Shown piece after piece: positions 1 through 15,100 of a stretch of DNA of 64,000 nt; the stretch's first letter is position 1, and each line of letters starts with the position of its first letter. A program made the position numbers and the translations under genes. This stretch comes from Entophlyctis helioformis (taxonomy: Eukaryota > Chytridiomycota > Chytridiomycetes > Chytridiales > Chytriomycetaceae), in the NCBI GenBank assembly GCA_025526915.1, contig JAHLKH010000125.1, positions 18,245 through 82,244 on the forward strand, given 5' to 3'. A model generated the notes under the pieces. It searched no databases and was not told the origin of the DNA. It was given only the letters and a program-made list of their open reading frames with translations.

Positions 1-115
1 TCGTGACATACAACTCGTGTGACTCGCCTGACTTACATCCGCTCATCTCGGCTCCGTCGCGTCGCACCTGTCTCCGCACCACCATTGTCTTTTCATCCAC
101 ACCGGCATCTGTCAG

Positions 116-3100
116 TTTGCGCGCAAGCTCCACATCGAGCCAATCAACAGTGCCCACTTTTCAGTCCACGGCTGGAAAAACGACTCGCTCAACTCGGGCA
201 AGGTCGCTCCCGGCATGGAGATCCCGTTCATTGTCAAGTTCAAGCCAGAAGAAAACATCGACTATGTCTATAACCTCGTCTGCGTAACCGAGCGTGAAAA
301 GTTCCTTCTCCCCATCAAGGCTATTGGCGCTCGAGGTTAGCCGCGTCTCACGGGCTGTCCGGACAGGCATTGACACGCACACTGACTGACTGGTCGCTGA
401 TCGCATCCGGCGTCACGCTGAACAGGTGTTCTGGATCTGCCCGACGAGGTTGCCTTTCCAGTGTCGCATGTGCGCTACACCAACACGGTCATCAAGTATG
501 TCCGCAACATTGGCAACGCTCCAGCAAAGTTTACAGTGGCTGCTTTGCCGCCCTTTTCAGTCTCTCCAAGCAACGGCTTCTTGGAGATTGGCAAGTCCAT
601 CCAGATGGAAGTCAGCTTTTCACCAAAGGTACGTCCGTCAGATGCTCGCCGATTTCAATAGACTGGAATACAATGCAACCCGCAGCTGATTGCCGAGCCT
701 GTCGCTCAACAGCAATCCGGCAGCTTCGAATCAAGCCTGCTCTTCACGTATGACACGGGCGAAACCATCTCGGTTCGTGCCGTAGGCATTGCCGAGGACG
801 CGCACGTCAGACTCGACAAGAAATCCATTCACATGGAAAGCACGCCCATCACTCTGATTTCCTCAAAGACTGTCAAGCTCATGAACCGCACAGACATTCC
901 AGTGAGCCCCTTCATCTCCTGCACTGCACCGATCCTTCACGAATGCCCGCCCGCTCATGGCACTGACATGGTGGCGGCGTTTAGGTCAGGTTCAAGTGGA
1001 AGCAGTTTGCCAATGAGATGGAGGAGGAGCATCATCGCGCCAAACAGCTTCTCCTGGCTGTGCGCGAGGAACAGGAAGAGCGCGAATCGTTCAACAAGCC
1101 AGCGTCAAAGGCTGCGCAGCAAACTGACCTCATTGACTTTTCGCTCCTCGCCCAAAAGTACAAGGTAACGCCTATCCCAATCGCTGCGATTTTCCCGTCT
1201 GACTTGCAGCTCACATGTCGCATCCATGTATCTCCTGCGTGGATGGTCTGGCAGTCCAAGAGCCGCATCATCCACGACCAGGAGTTCGAGTTCAACGACC
1301 CCGTCTTCCAGATCGAGCCGCTCGAGTATCTCGTGTCGTCCAACAGCGAAAAGGAAATCACGATCCATTTCTCGCCAGTCAAGGCCGGCGAGCACGCCCG
1401 TGTCGCCTACTGCGAGGTCGATGGACGCGAGATGCGACTTGCGCTGCAGCTGAAGGGAGAAGCGCTTGGTCCCCGTGCACGCTTTTCGTACGACCTGCTC
1501 GACATGGAAAGCATCTTCATCAACACGTCGCACACGTACGAGGTCGTGCTCGAAAACAAGGGAGACATCCCCACACATTTCTCGCTCGCCGAGCCCAAGA
1601 CGCTGTTTGGCCCCAAGTTCTCGTTCAGTCCTCGTGAAGGGTCGATTGGCGTTGGAGAGCAGCGAGTGATCGAGATTGCGTTCTGCTCAGACATCCTGGG
1701 CGACTTTACAGAAGAGTTCCAGTGGGATCTCAAGGGAACATCAGAGCCGCTCATTCTGTCCTTCAGAGGCACCGTTGTCGGACCCACGTTCCACTTTGCG
1801 CCGTCGTCCCTCGACTTCCAAAGCATCTCGTATGGCTTTCCGGTCACGCACAAACTCAGCCTCATCAACACCTCGCACATTCCCATGGTGTACTCACTCC
1901 GCATCGACAATCCCGTCGATGTGGCTCATGCTGTTGATTTCAGCTTGACGCCCGATCGTGGCGTCGTGCCGGAGATGTCGCAGTCAGACATTACCGTGTT
2001 CATGAAGCCTCAGACACTGCAAGATGTCGCTTTTGAAATTGTCGTGGATGTCGAGAATGTCGGCAAGGACATGCTCAGACTGCCAGTTCACGCTGAAAGT
2101 GTTGTCCCCGAGGTCAGTAGCCGTTCCTTGTACTTGGATCGGCTCTCCACTGACGATATGACGCTTACAACCGCAACGGCGGCATCATCAGATTCATGTC
2201 CTGTCGACCCTGCTTGATCTGGGCGATTGCTACCTGTGCTACAGCTACCACGGCATCATCGAGCTTGTCAACGACTCGGACTTTCCTGCTCGGTTCATGT
2301 TGCTGCCGCAGGAAGAAAACGCCAAGGCAGTGTTCACCTACACGACCGACGCCTTTTCTGGCGTCATCGAGCCTCGATCGCACAAACCCATTGACTTGGA
2401 TGTCCAGATCAAGCGACTCGGTCAGGTCAACTTTCCAGTCTTTATCAAGATCGTCGGCAAGGAGCAGTCGCCCATCGCCGTCGACATTTCCGCCAACGGA
2501 ATGGGCCCAAACATCCAGCTCTTGTCGACAGAGCTCAACTGGGGCAAGATCGCCGTGCTCAAGAAGACGCCGCTGTCCCTCACGCTGACCAACGACTCGC
2601 CCATTGTCGCGCATTTCAACTGCATGACGCTGTCCGAGCCATCCGTGTTCAAGGTGCACCCAAGCCAGGGCACCATCCAGCCAGGCACAAAGACCGAGGT
2701 GATTGTCACGGCCTATCTCGACGACACCCTCAAATTCACGGACATCCTGAAAGTAGGCGTCCAGTCAGATGGCATCCATGAAGTGCAGCTCGTTGCGCGC
2801 GGACAAGGCACCACAATCGTGTTTGCAGACGTTCTGCGCCACGTCGACTTCAAGGACGTCTTCAGCAACTGCCAGTGTGCAGCAGACTTTGTGCTGAGCA
2901 ACATGGGACGCCGAGCGCAGACCATTCACTGGACGCGCGACGAGGCACGCGTTGCTGCCGGCAAGGACCCAGACTCGGGATCCAGCCAGGTGTTTGAGGT
3001 GATCCCGTCACGCTTCACGCTCAAGCCTGGCACGCACCAAACCATCTTCATCCGCGGCTTCTCCAACAAGGCTGCTGTTCTGCGCGAGAAGCTCGTGTGC

Positions 3101-6100
3101 CAGACCATGATCGACAAGGAGCCGACGCGCAAGGTTGTCGTGGAAACCGTCGTGACGGCAAACTTTATCAATCCCCTCATCGAGCTCACACCCAACGCAC
3201 TCAAGTTCGAGTCGACCCACACGACCGACGACAGCTTTGAGGCTCTCGAGCAGCTGCTCACGCTGCGCAACACCACGTCGCTTGCACTCAACCTTGCGTT
3301 CAAGTGTCCAGCGCCGTTCAGTGTGGATGTCAACTCGATCGTCAACGCCGATGGCACCATCGCCGACAGTCACGGACGCGAGCTGTGTCTTGGCCCGCAG
3401 GAATCGGTTGTTGTGCCTCTGCGCTACGATCCTTCATTCAACATGAACCGCATCTCGTCGCGGGAGCATGCCAAGCTCGTCATCTCGTACCGCGAGCACC
3501 CGCAACGTGACATTGTCGAGCTGTCGAGCGAGATCTCGTTCCCCAATCTCACTTTTTCAGCCAACTCGATCAAGTTTGGATGCATCGAAAAGGACCAGGA
3601 GCAGCGGCGTACGCTCTGGATCACCAACACCTCGTCGCTGCCAGTCAGCTACCAGTGGTACTTCCTCGAGGACTCGCATGCCGTGACATCCGTCAATGCC
3701 GCACATGCGGACACGGATGTGCATCGTGGAAGCAACGCGAATGCATTGGTAAACGCGGGATCGTCGACGCAGGGTGGGCTGAGCATCGACCAGATTGCCC
3801 AAGTGTTTGACATCCAGCCGCTGCGAGGCGTGCTCGAGCCTGGCGAGAAACAAGAGGTCGATGTCTACTTTTACGGCCAGATTGGCAACCGCTTTGACAT
3901 CAAGGCGCTCTGCGATGTTGCTGGCGGACCAAAGTACGAGGTCGCGCTCCAGGGCGAGGCGTCTACCATCGAGCACGCCTTTGACCGTGTCAATCTCGAC
4001 TTTGGAACGCTGCTCTACCAAAACATTGCCGAGCAGGAGATTGTGCTCTCCAACACGGGGCTGGTGACGTTTGACTATTCGACCATCATTTTCCCTTCGA
4101 CCCAGCTTGCTGCCAAGCTCATGGTGTCGCCGGCGCAAGGCACGATTGGACCCAAGGGACGCCAAAGGATCCTTGTGCGATTCTGTCCGTGCGTCCCCGA
4201 AGTCGTCAACGACCGCTTCTACATCCAGATTGCCCACTACGAGCCGACCGAGATCCACGTGACAGGCAATGGCGTTTTCCCTCGGCTGTCGGTCGACATT
4301 CCACGCATCCCCGAGTCCAAGTACGACCAGTTTCTGGCAGAGGCCGTTCGACGCAAGGGACGTGCCTCTGATGCGGCCGACGCAGAGTCAGAGGCAGAGC
4401 GCCTGCTCCTGATTGACAAGACGCGCGAGTACATTGCGCGTCTCACGGATGATGCTCGCCAAAAGATGACCCCCGCCGATCTTCAAAAAGCGCGGTTTGC
4501 AGGATCCCTTGTGCTGTACAACAAGGGTGTCCAGCACAAGACAACCAAGGAGAAGCGCGTCATGAACATGAGCGAGAGCTCGCATGTCAAGCTTGCAAAG
4601 TACATGTGTGATTTCGGCACCATTGTCCGCAACACAACAGCCAAACGCACGTTCCGTATCTACAACAGCGGGCTGCTGGCCGTGTCGTTTTCGCTCGACA
4701 AGAGCATTCTGGCGGGGTCGGGCTTCTCGATTGATCCTGACAAGATCAAGGCGCTGCCGCCCGGAGAGGGCATCGAGTTTAGTGTGACGCTCAATGCGCG
4801 ACACCATGTCATGGACGCGATCGATGTGGAGCTTCCCATTGCGGTCTCGGGCGGACCAACGATCGTCATGTGCCTCAAGGCAGCGGTGACGGTTCCCGAG
4901 ATCAAGTTTTCGGACGACCGCATTGAGTTTGGCGAAGTGCTGTGCGGATACCGCAAGACGGTGTTTGTGCAGGTCATGAACCCCAATGCCGTTGGCTGCG
5001 AATGGACGGCGCATGTTGCGGGAACATTGGCAAGCGGAGCCGAGTCAGACGCTGCTCACAAAAAGGCAAAGAAGCGCACCGGCGGGCCGACACAGATGCG
5101 CGAGTTTGAGGTTGTGCCTGCGAGCGGCACTCTCCAGCCGTTTGAAAAGACGTACATCATGGCGCGGTTTGCACCGCTCGACGAGCGCGATTATGATGTG
5201 ACGCTGCCCATCAAGGTCGCCATGAACAGCCGCTCGTTTGTGCTGCATCTGATTGGAAAGGGCATCCGTCCGTCGATCTCGTTTGAGCCAGACTCCATCT
5301 CTGTTGGCCCCATCCTGCCCTACTCGGAGGGCATCGAGGCTCGGTTTGCGATCCACAACACCATCAAGTACCCGCTGGAGATCTACTCGGTCGACTTTGA
5401 CCAGCAGTACCTCGAGGAAGAAGAGATTCTGCGCCAGATTGGCACGCACGAGACATCGCCTATTTTCCTGCCGCCACGCGAGCCTGGCGCTGCCCTGCCC
5501 GACTATGTGGTCGAGTATGTGTCTCGCAAGGCCAAGATCGAGTACCAGCTGCAGCAACACACACTGATGCAGCAGCAGGCACACCACCATGCTCATCATG
5601 GGCACGCGCACCATGGCGCCCACGCTCATGGTCATCTACCAGGAACGCAGCACACGCCTCGCAATGTTCGGCAGTCGCCGATACCGCAGTCGCATTTGCC
5701 GGGCTCGCAGCACGTCGTGCCTCAAATCATCACTCAAGGCACGGTTCCGTCATTGTCTGCTTCTATGGTTGCAACTCACGGACAGCTGTCAATGTCGCCG
5801 TTGCCAGCGACACAGGCTTCGCAGGGTCTGTCGCCTCAGCACAGGGTCAGAATGCACATGCTGCTCAGGCTATACCGACCAACACCACTCAAGGGCGGCA
5901 CAACTCCAGCAGTCGTCCATGTCTGCAGTGCACCAGAACCTGGGCGGGCTTGTCGGAACCAGCCAGCAGGATCAGCAACAGCTGCAGATGCTGGTACAGA
6001 CTGCCTCGAATGTGCCAGTGCAGGCCATGATGCAGCAAGGTAAGCAGCGATGGAGTCAGTCTTTCAGATCTCGACGCGTTTATTCTGACCGTTTGCATTG

Positions 6101-9100
6101 ATCCATGCAGACACTGGTGCGCATCCAAGCATGATGCCCAGCCAACTCTCGGTGCGGCCAATGCAGGAAACAACGCAATGGCAAATGCACATGGCGGCCA
6201 TGCAGTAAGCAGCGACATTGCCACGCGCATCGCCAAGGCACAGGCAGCCGCTGCAGGCATGATGCCGACTCTTCTGTTAAACGGAACGACGCTTGGAGCG
6301 ACGATGGCTGCGCAGACCATGAACGCAGCCGCTGCAGCCGTTGCAGCCGCCGCTGCGTCCATCGTGCCTGGCGTCTTCCTTCCCAGCGTCCTTGACCTCA
6401 ACCCACAGAGCGGCTCAGGAGGCATCACGGCTGATCCGGTCTTCAGCATCATCCTTCACGGCCCGCCGTTCTGCGGACGCACCACCCAGGCGCGTCGCAT
6501 CGCCCAGCATTTTGGCAAGCGGTACATCCACATTGACGAGGTCATTGAGTCTGCTGCGCCGTTCAATGCGGGCAATGGCGTTGCAGGCGTCGGCGGCACA
6601 GCTGGTGCCAACGGTGGGATCAGCGGCGCTGGCATCGACGCTCTCTCGGGAAGTGGCAGCGGATCCAACGGTGGTGTAAATGCCGGTATGGGTCTTGGCG
6701 GTCCGGTCGGCCTTGGTCTAGGCGGCGGATTGAACGGTATCGACATGATCAGCGGCGGTGCGAATGGCGGCATGGCTAGTGGCAATGCTCTCAATGGCAC
6801 TGCGATGGGTGCCATGGGCGGCAATGCTGGAGGACTTGGTGCCAATGCCAGCATGGGAGGTGCAGCTGGAGGCGGCGCGAATGCGGCTGGCGATCACGCG
6901 GCCAACCGCAAGGATCTCATGTCTGCGCGTGGACTGTCCATGGCTGATGACGACGATGCCGGGCCGCTGATGCAGACGTCACAGTCGCAGCAGGCCCAGA
7001 TGCAGCAGCAGCAGCAGACACAGCAAGTCCAACAGCAGCAGTCCCAGCAGCAGCAGCCTGCTAGCCAGCAGCAACAAGGAAGTCAGCCGCAGCAAAACGT
7101 GCAGAATGCGCAGCAGCAGGCATCCCAAATGCAGCAACAACAACAACAACAACAGCAGCAGCAGCAGCAGCAGCAAGGAGGTCAGCAGGGTCAAGGGCCG
7201 ATGCTTCAGGGCCAGCAAGGCAGCAGCAGCCGCAGACTCTCCCTCGTGAAAAGACAGCTGCCGGCCACGGCAAAGAAGGCAAGGATCTCAAGGGCGACGC
7301 GTCAAAGGACGACGACAACGATCTCAAGGCTCACGAGACACTGGAAGAGGGACGCAGCACCATTTCCGAGGAGGCTCTGCTGGAGATTATTCGTCACCGT
7401 CTGCATCGCGACGATCACCGCGGCTACGTAGTTGATGGGCTCGAGTCCAAGTACATTCCCAACATGACGCTGCTTGCCAAAACACTGCTCAAGGTGCTGA
7501 GCGAAAAGGGCCGACGTGTCGCAGTGTTCCATCTGAGCCTTGAAATCCCCAAGATTCGCGAGCGCGAAGTCATGATCCAGCGTATCCTCGCCGACAAGGA
7601 GCTCGAGTCACTGCAGATCAAGGAGCTGTCCGAAGAAGAGTATGATGCTCTGACCGAGTCGGACCGTGCGGCCTACGATGCGTCCATGTGGCGATACAAG
7701 AAACGCGCCAAAGAGATCGAGGACCGCAGACGGCTGAGCGTCGTCACCTGGAAGAGGAAGTCGCCAACCGATCTGGCGAGCGCAAGGCTGAAGAGGACCC
7801 AAAGGCCAAGGGGCGCAAGGCACGCAAGGTTGCCACGGGCCGCCCTGTGCCCGAAAAGCCGGAAAAGACGCCAAATTCGAACAAGAACGAGCCCAAGGGT
7901 GGTGCCAAGGGAGCCGCAAAAGCACCAGGCTCGCCCAAGCCGGCTCGAAAGGCAGCAGGCGACCGTGCCGAGCGCGCCAACGACAAGGATGTCCGCGCAG
8001 CAGAAAAGGCTGACCGCGGTAATGCCGGCAACGCAGAAAAGGAGGCGGGCGACGATGTTGTGGGCCGCTTTGGCATCTGCGAGGACACGTTCTTAAGCGA
8101 GGTCACGTACAAACGCGTCGAGTCGTACTTTGCCAGCCTGGAGTCGTTCCTGGCTGTGATGAAGGACAGCGACAAGAGCCTGGCTGCCGCCGCTGCCAAG
8201 GCGGCTGCCGCGTCCACTGTAGCTGGCCCGGGCGAAAAGAAGCCCAAGGCACCAAAGGGTGCGACGGGTGCGGATGCTGCAGGAGCTGGGGCTGGGGCTG
8301 GGGCTGCTGGCGGCGGCATTGGAGGTGCTGCGGGAGCGGCGGCGGCTGATGCGGACGCACACCTGGCCGAAGATTCTGGGGTGTTCTACTACGAGATCAA
8401 TGCCAACAGCCACGACGAAGAGGGCGTGTACAAGTCTGTTGTCGAGCATGTTCCGCACCCTGCCAAAGACGACGATGCACGCAGTCTGAGCGACCACAAG
8501 CCCCAGCCGCTGCTCGAGCAGATCTACTTTGCGTCTCACGACCGCGACGTGATGGCCAGCCAGAAACACTTTACACTGCTGCCTCCCGTGTCCGGAGCCG
8601 ATGACGACGAGACGGCCGGATGCGACGGCATGCCGTCTGCGCCGTCCACGTCAGCCCTTCCCGCAGGTGTATCGCCCGCGGCTGGTGCACAGGGGAGCGG
8701 CAAGCCCGAATCAGCAGCGTCGCGTCTGACCGCCCAGCAGCAGCAACAGCAGGGCCAAAGCCAGGCACAGGGCCAGCAGCAGGGACAAACTGCGCAGCAA
8801 ACCCAAGCACAGCAGCTGCTTCAACAACAGACGCAGGCACAGCAGCAACTGCTGTCTCAGCAGGCTCAGCAGAGCCAGCAAGATGGCGGCAAGGCCGATC
8901 CCAAAAAAGCCAAGCCCGTGATCAAGGTTCTCGACGAAGCCAAGCCCGTCGTTCCAGCCGAGACTGACGAAGAGGTTGAAAAGGAGGGCCAGACCAAGTT
9001 CCGCTGGGTGTTCCAGCCCGGCGAGCGGAAAGAGCTGTGCATCAAATTCAACCCAACCGATGTCGGCAAGTTTGAGCAGGTGCTCAACTTTGAAGTCGTT

Positions 9101-12100
9101 GGCTGGCGCGGCCGTTTCTCTCTGCCGTGCGCAGGCATCTGCCAGTACAACCAGATCGTCAACGATTTCCGCAAGATCTACTCCAAGTGGCGCCGCCACA
9201 AGGAGGACAAGGTGGCCGTGCATGGCGAGTACATTGTGTCCACTGGCACATACGAGTTTGGGCCGCTGCTGTACAACAAGCCGCGAGAAAAGTACCTGGA
9301 GCGGTTCCCTGAAAACCGCGCCAACTTCAACATCACCAATCCCGGCTCGAGCGAGATCAAAGTGACGTTTGCGCTTCGCAGCGACGTCAAGGGCGAAGTG
9401 TTCTTCTTTGAGCCGCAATCCATGGATCTTGCGCCTGGACAGACGCAGAGCGTGTCGGTGTGGGCATATCCGCGCACAAACAACCATTTTGAGGATCTGT
9501 TTGTTATCAGCGTCAAGGACAATCCCGAGCCGTACTCGTTCAAGGTCAGCTGCATTGGCGTCAAGCCCGAGCTAGAGATCGACAAGAAGCATCTGAGCTT
9601 TGACAAGCTGCTTCTTGGACGCAGCGAGCGACGCGAGATCAAGCTCAAGAATCAGACGCACATGCCGGTCGCGTGGAAGCTGGCTGGAATCGACTCGCTG
9701 GGCGAAGAGTTTACCGTGACGCCCGTCGAAGGGATTGTCGACAGTTTCCAGGAAGCGACCGTGACGGCCGAGTTCCGGGGCATCAAGGCGATTGTCGTCA
9801 AGCGTGTCATGCGTCTCGAAGTCGGCGACGTTGAAAAGATTGGCGGCATTGTCCAGGATGTGCCGATTCTCGTGACCGCCGAGGCGTATGACATTGCCAT
9901 GGACCTCCACTTCCCGAAAGGATTCGAGGGCGGCCTAGACTTTGCTGTTCTCAAGGTGTTTGAAGAGGGCAAGCAGCTGTGCACGCTCAAGAACAAGGGC
10001 AAGTACGAGGTTGGATTCCGGTTCCTGTTTGATACGGTGGACATCACCGAGTACTTTACCATCACACCGACGCAAGGCGTGATCCAGCCGTCAGACAAGC
10101 CATTCTTTGTGCAAGTCGTTTCAAGACCAATGTGGAGATGACGATCCGAGACAATACGTCGCTCAAGTGCGTCGTGTTTGAGCCAACGACGGGTGAGGTC
10201 ACGGCATCGATCCCGATCAAAGTCAGTGCCCGCGCCGTGTTCAGCAAGTTCAACGTGCTGCCGGTGCGGGATCTCAACTTTGGCGCACTCGTCCACGGCA
10301 CCAAAGCGACGAGACAGTTCACCATTGAGAACTTGGGCGAGTTTGATTTCCGGTACACAATCTACAAGCTAGTCGCACGTGTTGCCGAGCCGAAGGGCGG
10401 AAGCAAGCCGCGCACCACATCGCGTCCGGGCGGCAAGCCGTCGCGGGCAGCATCGCCTCCGCCTGCATCCAAGGTTGTCAGCAACAAGAAGGAGGTTGTC
10501 AAGCAGGCGGACACGATGAGCTTTGGCGCATTCACGCTGTTCCCGACGAGCAGCGTCATTCCACCGGGCACCAAGCAGCCCATCACGGTCGAGTTCCACG
10601 CCGACAGCCCCGGCAGTTACGAAGAGATTATCGGCATTGATGTGTCTGATCGATCGCCCGTGGACAGCTCAGATGTGCTCGAGTACCGACTTGTTGGCGA
10701 GAGTTGCGTCCCAGGAATCAACACAAGCGACTACGCGTCCATCTTTGAGGAGCAGAGCGTGTGCAAGCGGCTGGAGCTGTTCAACACGCAGAGCAATGTC
10801 TACGCCGAGGAAGATCGCGTGTTCTATTTTGGCGCGTACCTTGCTGGCCAGCAGATCCAGGTGCATTTCAAGATCTCCAACCCGTTCAAGGTTTCGTGCG
10901 ACATTGCGCTGTCAACCAAGCCGCGAGGAAAGAGCAAGTCGGACAGTACTGACTTTGCCTTTGATGTCGAGCCCAAGAAGTTGACGATCCCGAGCCACGA
11001 GTATCGGTACATTTCCGTCACGTTCCACCCGACATCGATCCAGTCCTATGCGGGTATCTTTGAAGCGGTTGTGGAGAATGTGACCGAGGGCCGCAACAAG
11101 ACGCTCATGTTTGAGCTGCGTGGCGAAGGAACCCTCCCGCGCGTCATGGTGGAGAAACCAAGTCTCAAGTCCAAGACTGGACTCCCTCTTCTCAAGTTCA
11201 AGCGGCTGCTTGTCGGCACCTCGCAGACGCTGCCGATCGTGCTGCGCAACGACGGCATCATTCCCGCCAAATTCAAGCTCGAATGGGTATTCAAGGACTC
11301 TGAGGACATTGACTGTGCGCTCATGAACACATACCACAACCTCAAGCCGCAGGAGGTGCGGACGATCGACGTCAAGTGCCGGCCGTCGTCTGTGCGCAAG
11401 TTTGAGGGCGAGTTGAGACTCAAGGTGCTGGACAATTCGTTCGAGGACTCTTCGATCCAGGTGGTTGGCGAGGGATACGTGGACGACGTGACGTTTGAGG
11501 GGCTGCCGGACGACTCGGAGAACGAGATCAACTTTGCAGACTGCTTCATTGGCGAGAGCAAGCAGATCTCACTCAAGGTCCGCAACCACTCGCCTGACTG
11601 GGTCCGCCTTGCGATTGCCGACTCGGCCGACTTTGTCTTCTCTCCCGCACTGGCGCACATCAAGCCGCGCAACGACCGCGAAGTGACGGTCACGTTCTCG
11701 CCCAAGCAACCTGTCGAAGTCCAGCACACGCCGGCTGCAATCCGCATCACCAAGATGCGGCTGACCGTCCCGCAGGATATCGAGTGGGACGACCGCATGA
11801 AGATTGTGCGCTGGGTTGGGCTGGACGGGCCGGGCGGACGCAATGCAGCGCCAGCACGCAAGGTGATTGAGCACCTTGCCGAGCCGGGATACGAGAGTAT
11901 CGCAGCAACAACCGAGTACTCGCTGCAACTGTCTGCCTTTGCAGACTTCTCGACCTACGAGTGCGACGTCACAAATGTCAACTTCAAGAGCACACTGATG
12001 TTCCAGAGCCGCGCGTTCCGCTTCTCTCTGCGCAATCCAGGCAAGATTGCATTGCGGTTCGCGTTCCTGATCTGCTCCGAAGACGGCACGCCACTCGACA

Positions 12101-15100
12101 CATCCACAGACGAGGGACCATTCGCGCTGTCGCCGTCGTCGGGCACCATTTTGGGCAACGAGACCCTGATGGTCACGCTGCGGTTCTCTCCGCTCGACGT
12201 GGGCGAGTACCGCAACATCATTGCGTGCAGCATGCCCAATCTCGCACGCGACATGAAGCCGCTTGTCATCCAGGTGCACGGTGTGTCGTTGCGGCCGCTC
12301 TGCCACTTTGAGCTGGAAGACAGCGACTACATTACCAGCGAGCGCCGCAATCCCGATCGCGGCGTCGCAGATGGCATCCCACCGATCCTTGAGCCCAACA
12401 CCAAGGTCATCGAGTTCAGCTCGTGCGGTGTGCGCAGCAAGAATACCAAGCGGTTCTATATCGTCAACCCGACCAACATGAGCTATGAGTTTGTGTGGGC
12501 ACTCGAGTCGAATGGAGAGTCCAAGAATTTCAAGTGCTACACGCCGCGTGGAGTCGTTGCTCCCAACAAGAAAACCGAGGTCATTTTCGAGTTTAACCCA
12601 GAGACCATCGACATCAAGGTGAGCAGCTTGCTGCGGTTTGCATCTGGTGGTCACCGTGTGCGTGCGTCTGTTGACCGGTGGTGCTTGGCTTGCAGGAATC
12701 CCTGTGGTCGTTCACAATTGTCGAGCACGGCATCCGCATTCCGTTCCTGTTGGTCGGCCAGGCGCTGGAGCCCAACGTGTATGTGGATCATTCGGGCGTC
12801 AACTTCAAGTCTGTGCTTGTTGGTCGGCAAGTCAAGGAGATTGTCAAGCTGTCCAACGACGAGCTTGTGCCATTCAGCTTTGCGTTCAACGAGACTTCTG
12901 TCGAGATGGGTCCCGACGGCACGCCAGTCCTGCGGTTCTCTCCGACGACCGGCGTCATTGGTCCGCAGTCCGAGGTGCCTGTCGAGATCATATTCTCGCC
13001 ATCGTCGGAGAAGACGTTCAACTTCAACCTTGTGTGCAACATCCGCAAGAAGCCTACTCCCGTCACCATCAACGTCAAGGGCGAGGGCTATGAGATCCAC
13101 GACGCGCTGCAGACGGAGCTCCAGGACGGCGTGATCTTTGAACTGGCGGCCGGACAGACTGTGGAGAACCTGCTCGACTTTGGCCAGGTGCAGATCAACG
13201 AGAAACGCGTCAAGCGGATGTACATTATCAATGCGGGCAAGTTCAACTTTGACTTTGCGTGGAAGTTTTCCAACAAGAGCAGCGGCGGCATGGTGTCGAT
13301 CACGCCCGAGATTGGCACGGTGTCCAAGGGCGAGCGCATCTTTTGCGAGATTGCATTCATGCCCACGTCGGCCACGGTCATGAAGAACATGAGGGCCGTC
13401 TGCCACATCATCAACGGCCGCACGTATCCTGTGACGATCATGGGAGTTGGATCAAGACCGCTTCTCAAGTTTTCGGAGACGAGCATTGACTTTGGCACGC
13501 ACTTTGTGTACAAGGCGGGCATGACTCCGGCGACGGCAACCCTGCAGGTTGTCAACTCGGATGTCAAGGACATCTCGTTTGATATTGTGACGCCAGACGT
13601 GCCGTGGATGGAGATCCAGCGCGGCCTCAACACGCTTGCGCCAGCCGAGGCCACGTCGTTTGTGTTTACATTCTTCCCGCGCGACCAGGCCGTCTACGCT
13701 GGCTTGGTCAAGTTTGAGGTCAACGGCCTGTCGACGGTGGACGTCCCCGTCCGCGGCGAAGGCGTCGAGTACCGCATTGAGGCAGATCAGCGGCAGTTCA
13801 ACTTTGGCGCACTGAGAATAAGTCACACGTCGGTGCGCACTCTGCGGATCATGAACAAGAGCAAGCTGACGGCGCATTTCAGCCTCGGGCCCATGTCTGC
13901 CATCGAGAACCTGTCAAGCTACGGCGTGCATCTGTCGCAGTTTGAGGACATTACGCTGCGGCCCAAGTCGAGTGTGGGCATTGATCTCAAGTTTGCGCCG
14001 CACCGCCGCATTCCGCCGTTTGCGGAAGAGCTGTTTGTCGAAGCGCCTGGCGTGTCGAGATCACTTGCAATGATTGCCGGCGCATGCCAGGGCATTGAAG
14101 TGCGTCTTGAGAATGACACGCTGCCGTTTGGCGCGGTCGTCCAAAAGAGCAGCACGACGCGGCGCATGCAGCTGCAAAACATTGGCGACATTGGCACCAA
14201 GTTCTACTGGGACATGTCGCAGTTCCTTCCCGACTTTTCCATCTCGCCGACAGAGGGCTACATCTCGCCTGGCATGGAAATCCCGCTCGAGATCACATTC
14301 CATCCGACCGAGCTGAACCCAGACATCCGCTACGAAAACATTCCATGCGAGATTGACGGAGCGCAAGGGCTGTATCTGACGCTGACGGGCATGTGCATCC
14401 CGCAACCGCCGCAGAACGACGCCATCAAGTTTGCTGCCCCTGTCCGATTGCCCGACACCAAGAGCATCTCGCTGTCCAACAAGACCAGCACAACATGGCA
14501 CATCCGGCCCATTATTGATAACGACTACTGGAGCGGGCCAGAGACGATCGACATTGACCCCGGACAAACCAAGTCGTACGACATTACGTTTGTTCCACTC
14601 GAGTCGAATGGAATGGGCGAAGGCGGGCGGCACGAAGGCTCGGTCTTCTTCCCACTCCCTGATGGCAGCGGAATTCTGTACAAGCTCAACGGCATGGCAG
14701 ACAAGCCGCTGACGGCAGGCAACGTCAACCGCGAAATCCCGTGCAAGACATCGTTCACCGAGGTGCTTGGCGTCACCAACTGGCTCAAGCGATCGCAGCG
14801 ATTCAAGGTCGTGACCGAGGTTGCCAAAGCGGATCCGAGCGTTGTGATCAAGGGTCACGACTTTATCGACGTGTCGCCACTGATGACCAAAGACTACAAG
14901 CTCACGTTCTATGCGTACAAGGAAGGCGTGACGAACCTCAAGGTGGTGTTCAAGAACGAGACGACACAAGAGTACATTTTCTACAACCTGGTGTACAAGA
15001 GCACTCCGCCTGGCGTGATTTCGAGCCATGAGATGACAACGACCGTGCGACAGCTCGTTACACGCGAGGTTGTGCTCAGCAACCCACTTCTGGTACCCGC

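Noticed and set aside
8620..8967. Overlapping plus- and minus-strand ORFs in the Gln-rich part of HYDIN
   Set aside because: Repeats of CAG/CTG stay open in several frames; only the frame continuous with the Ig domains is supported.
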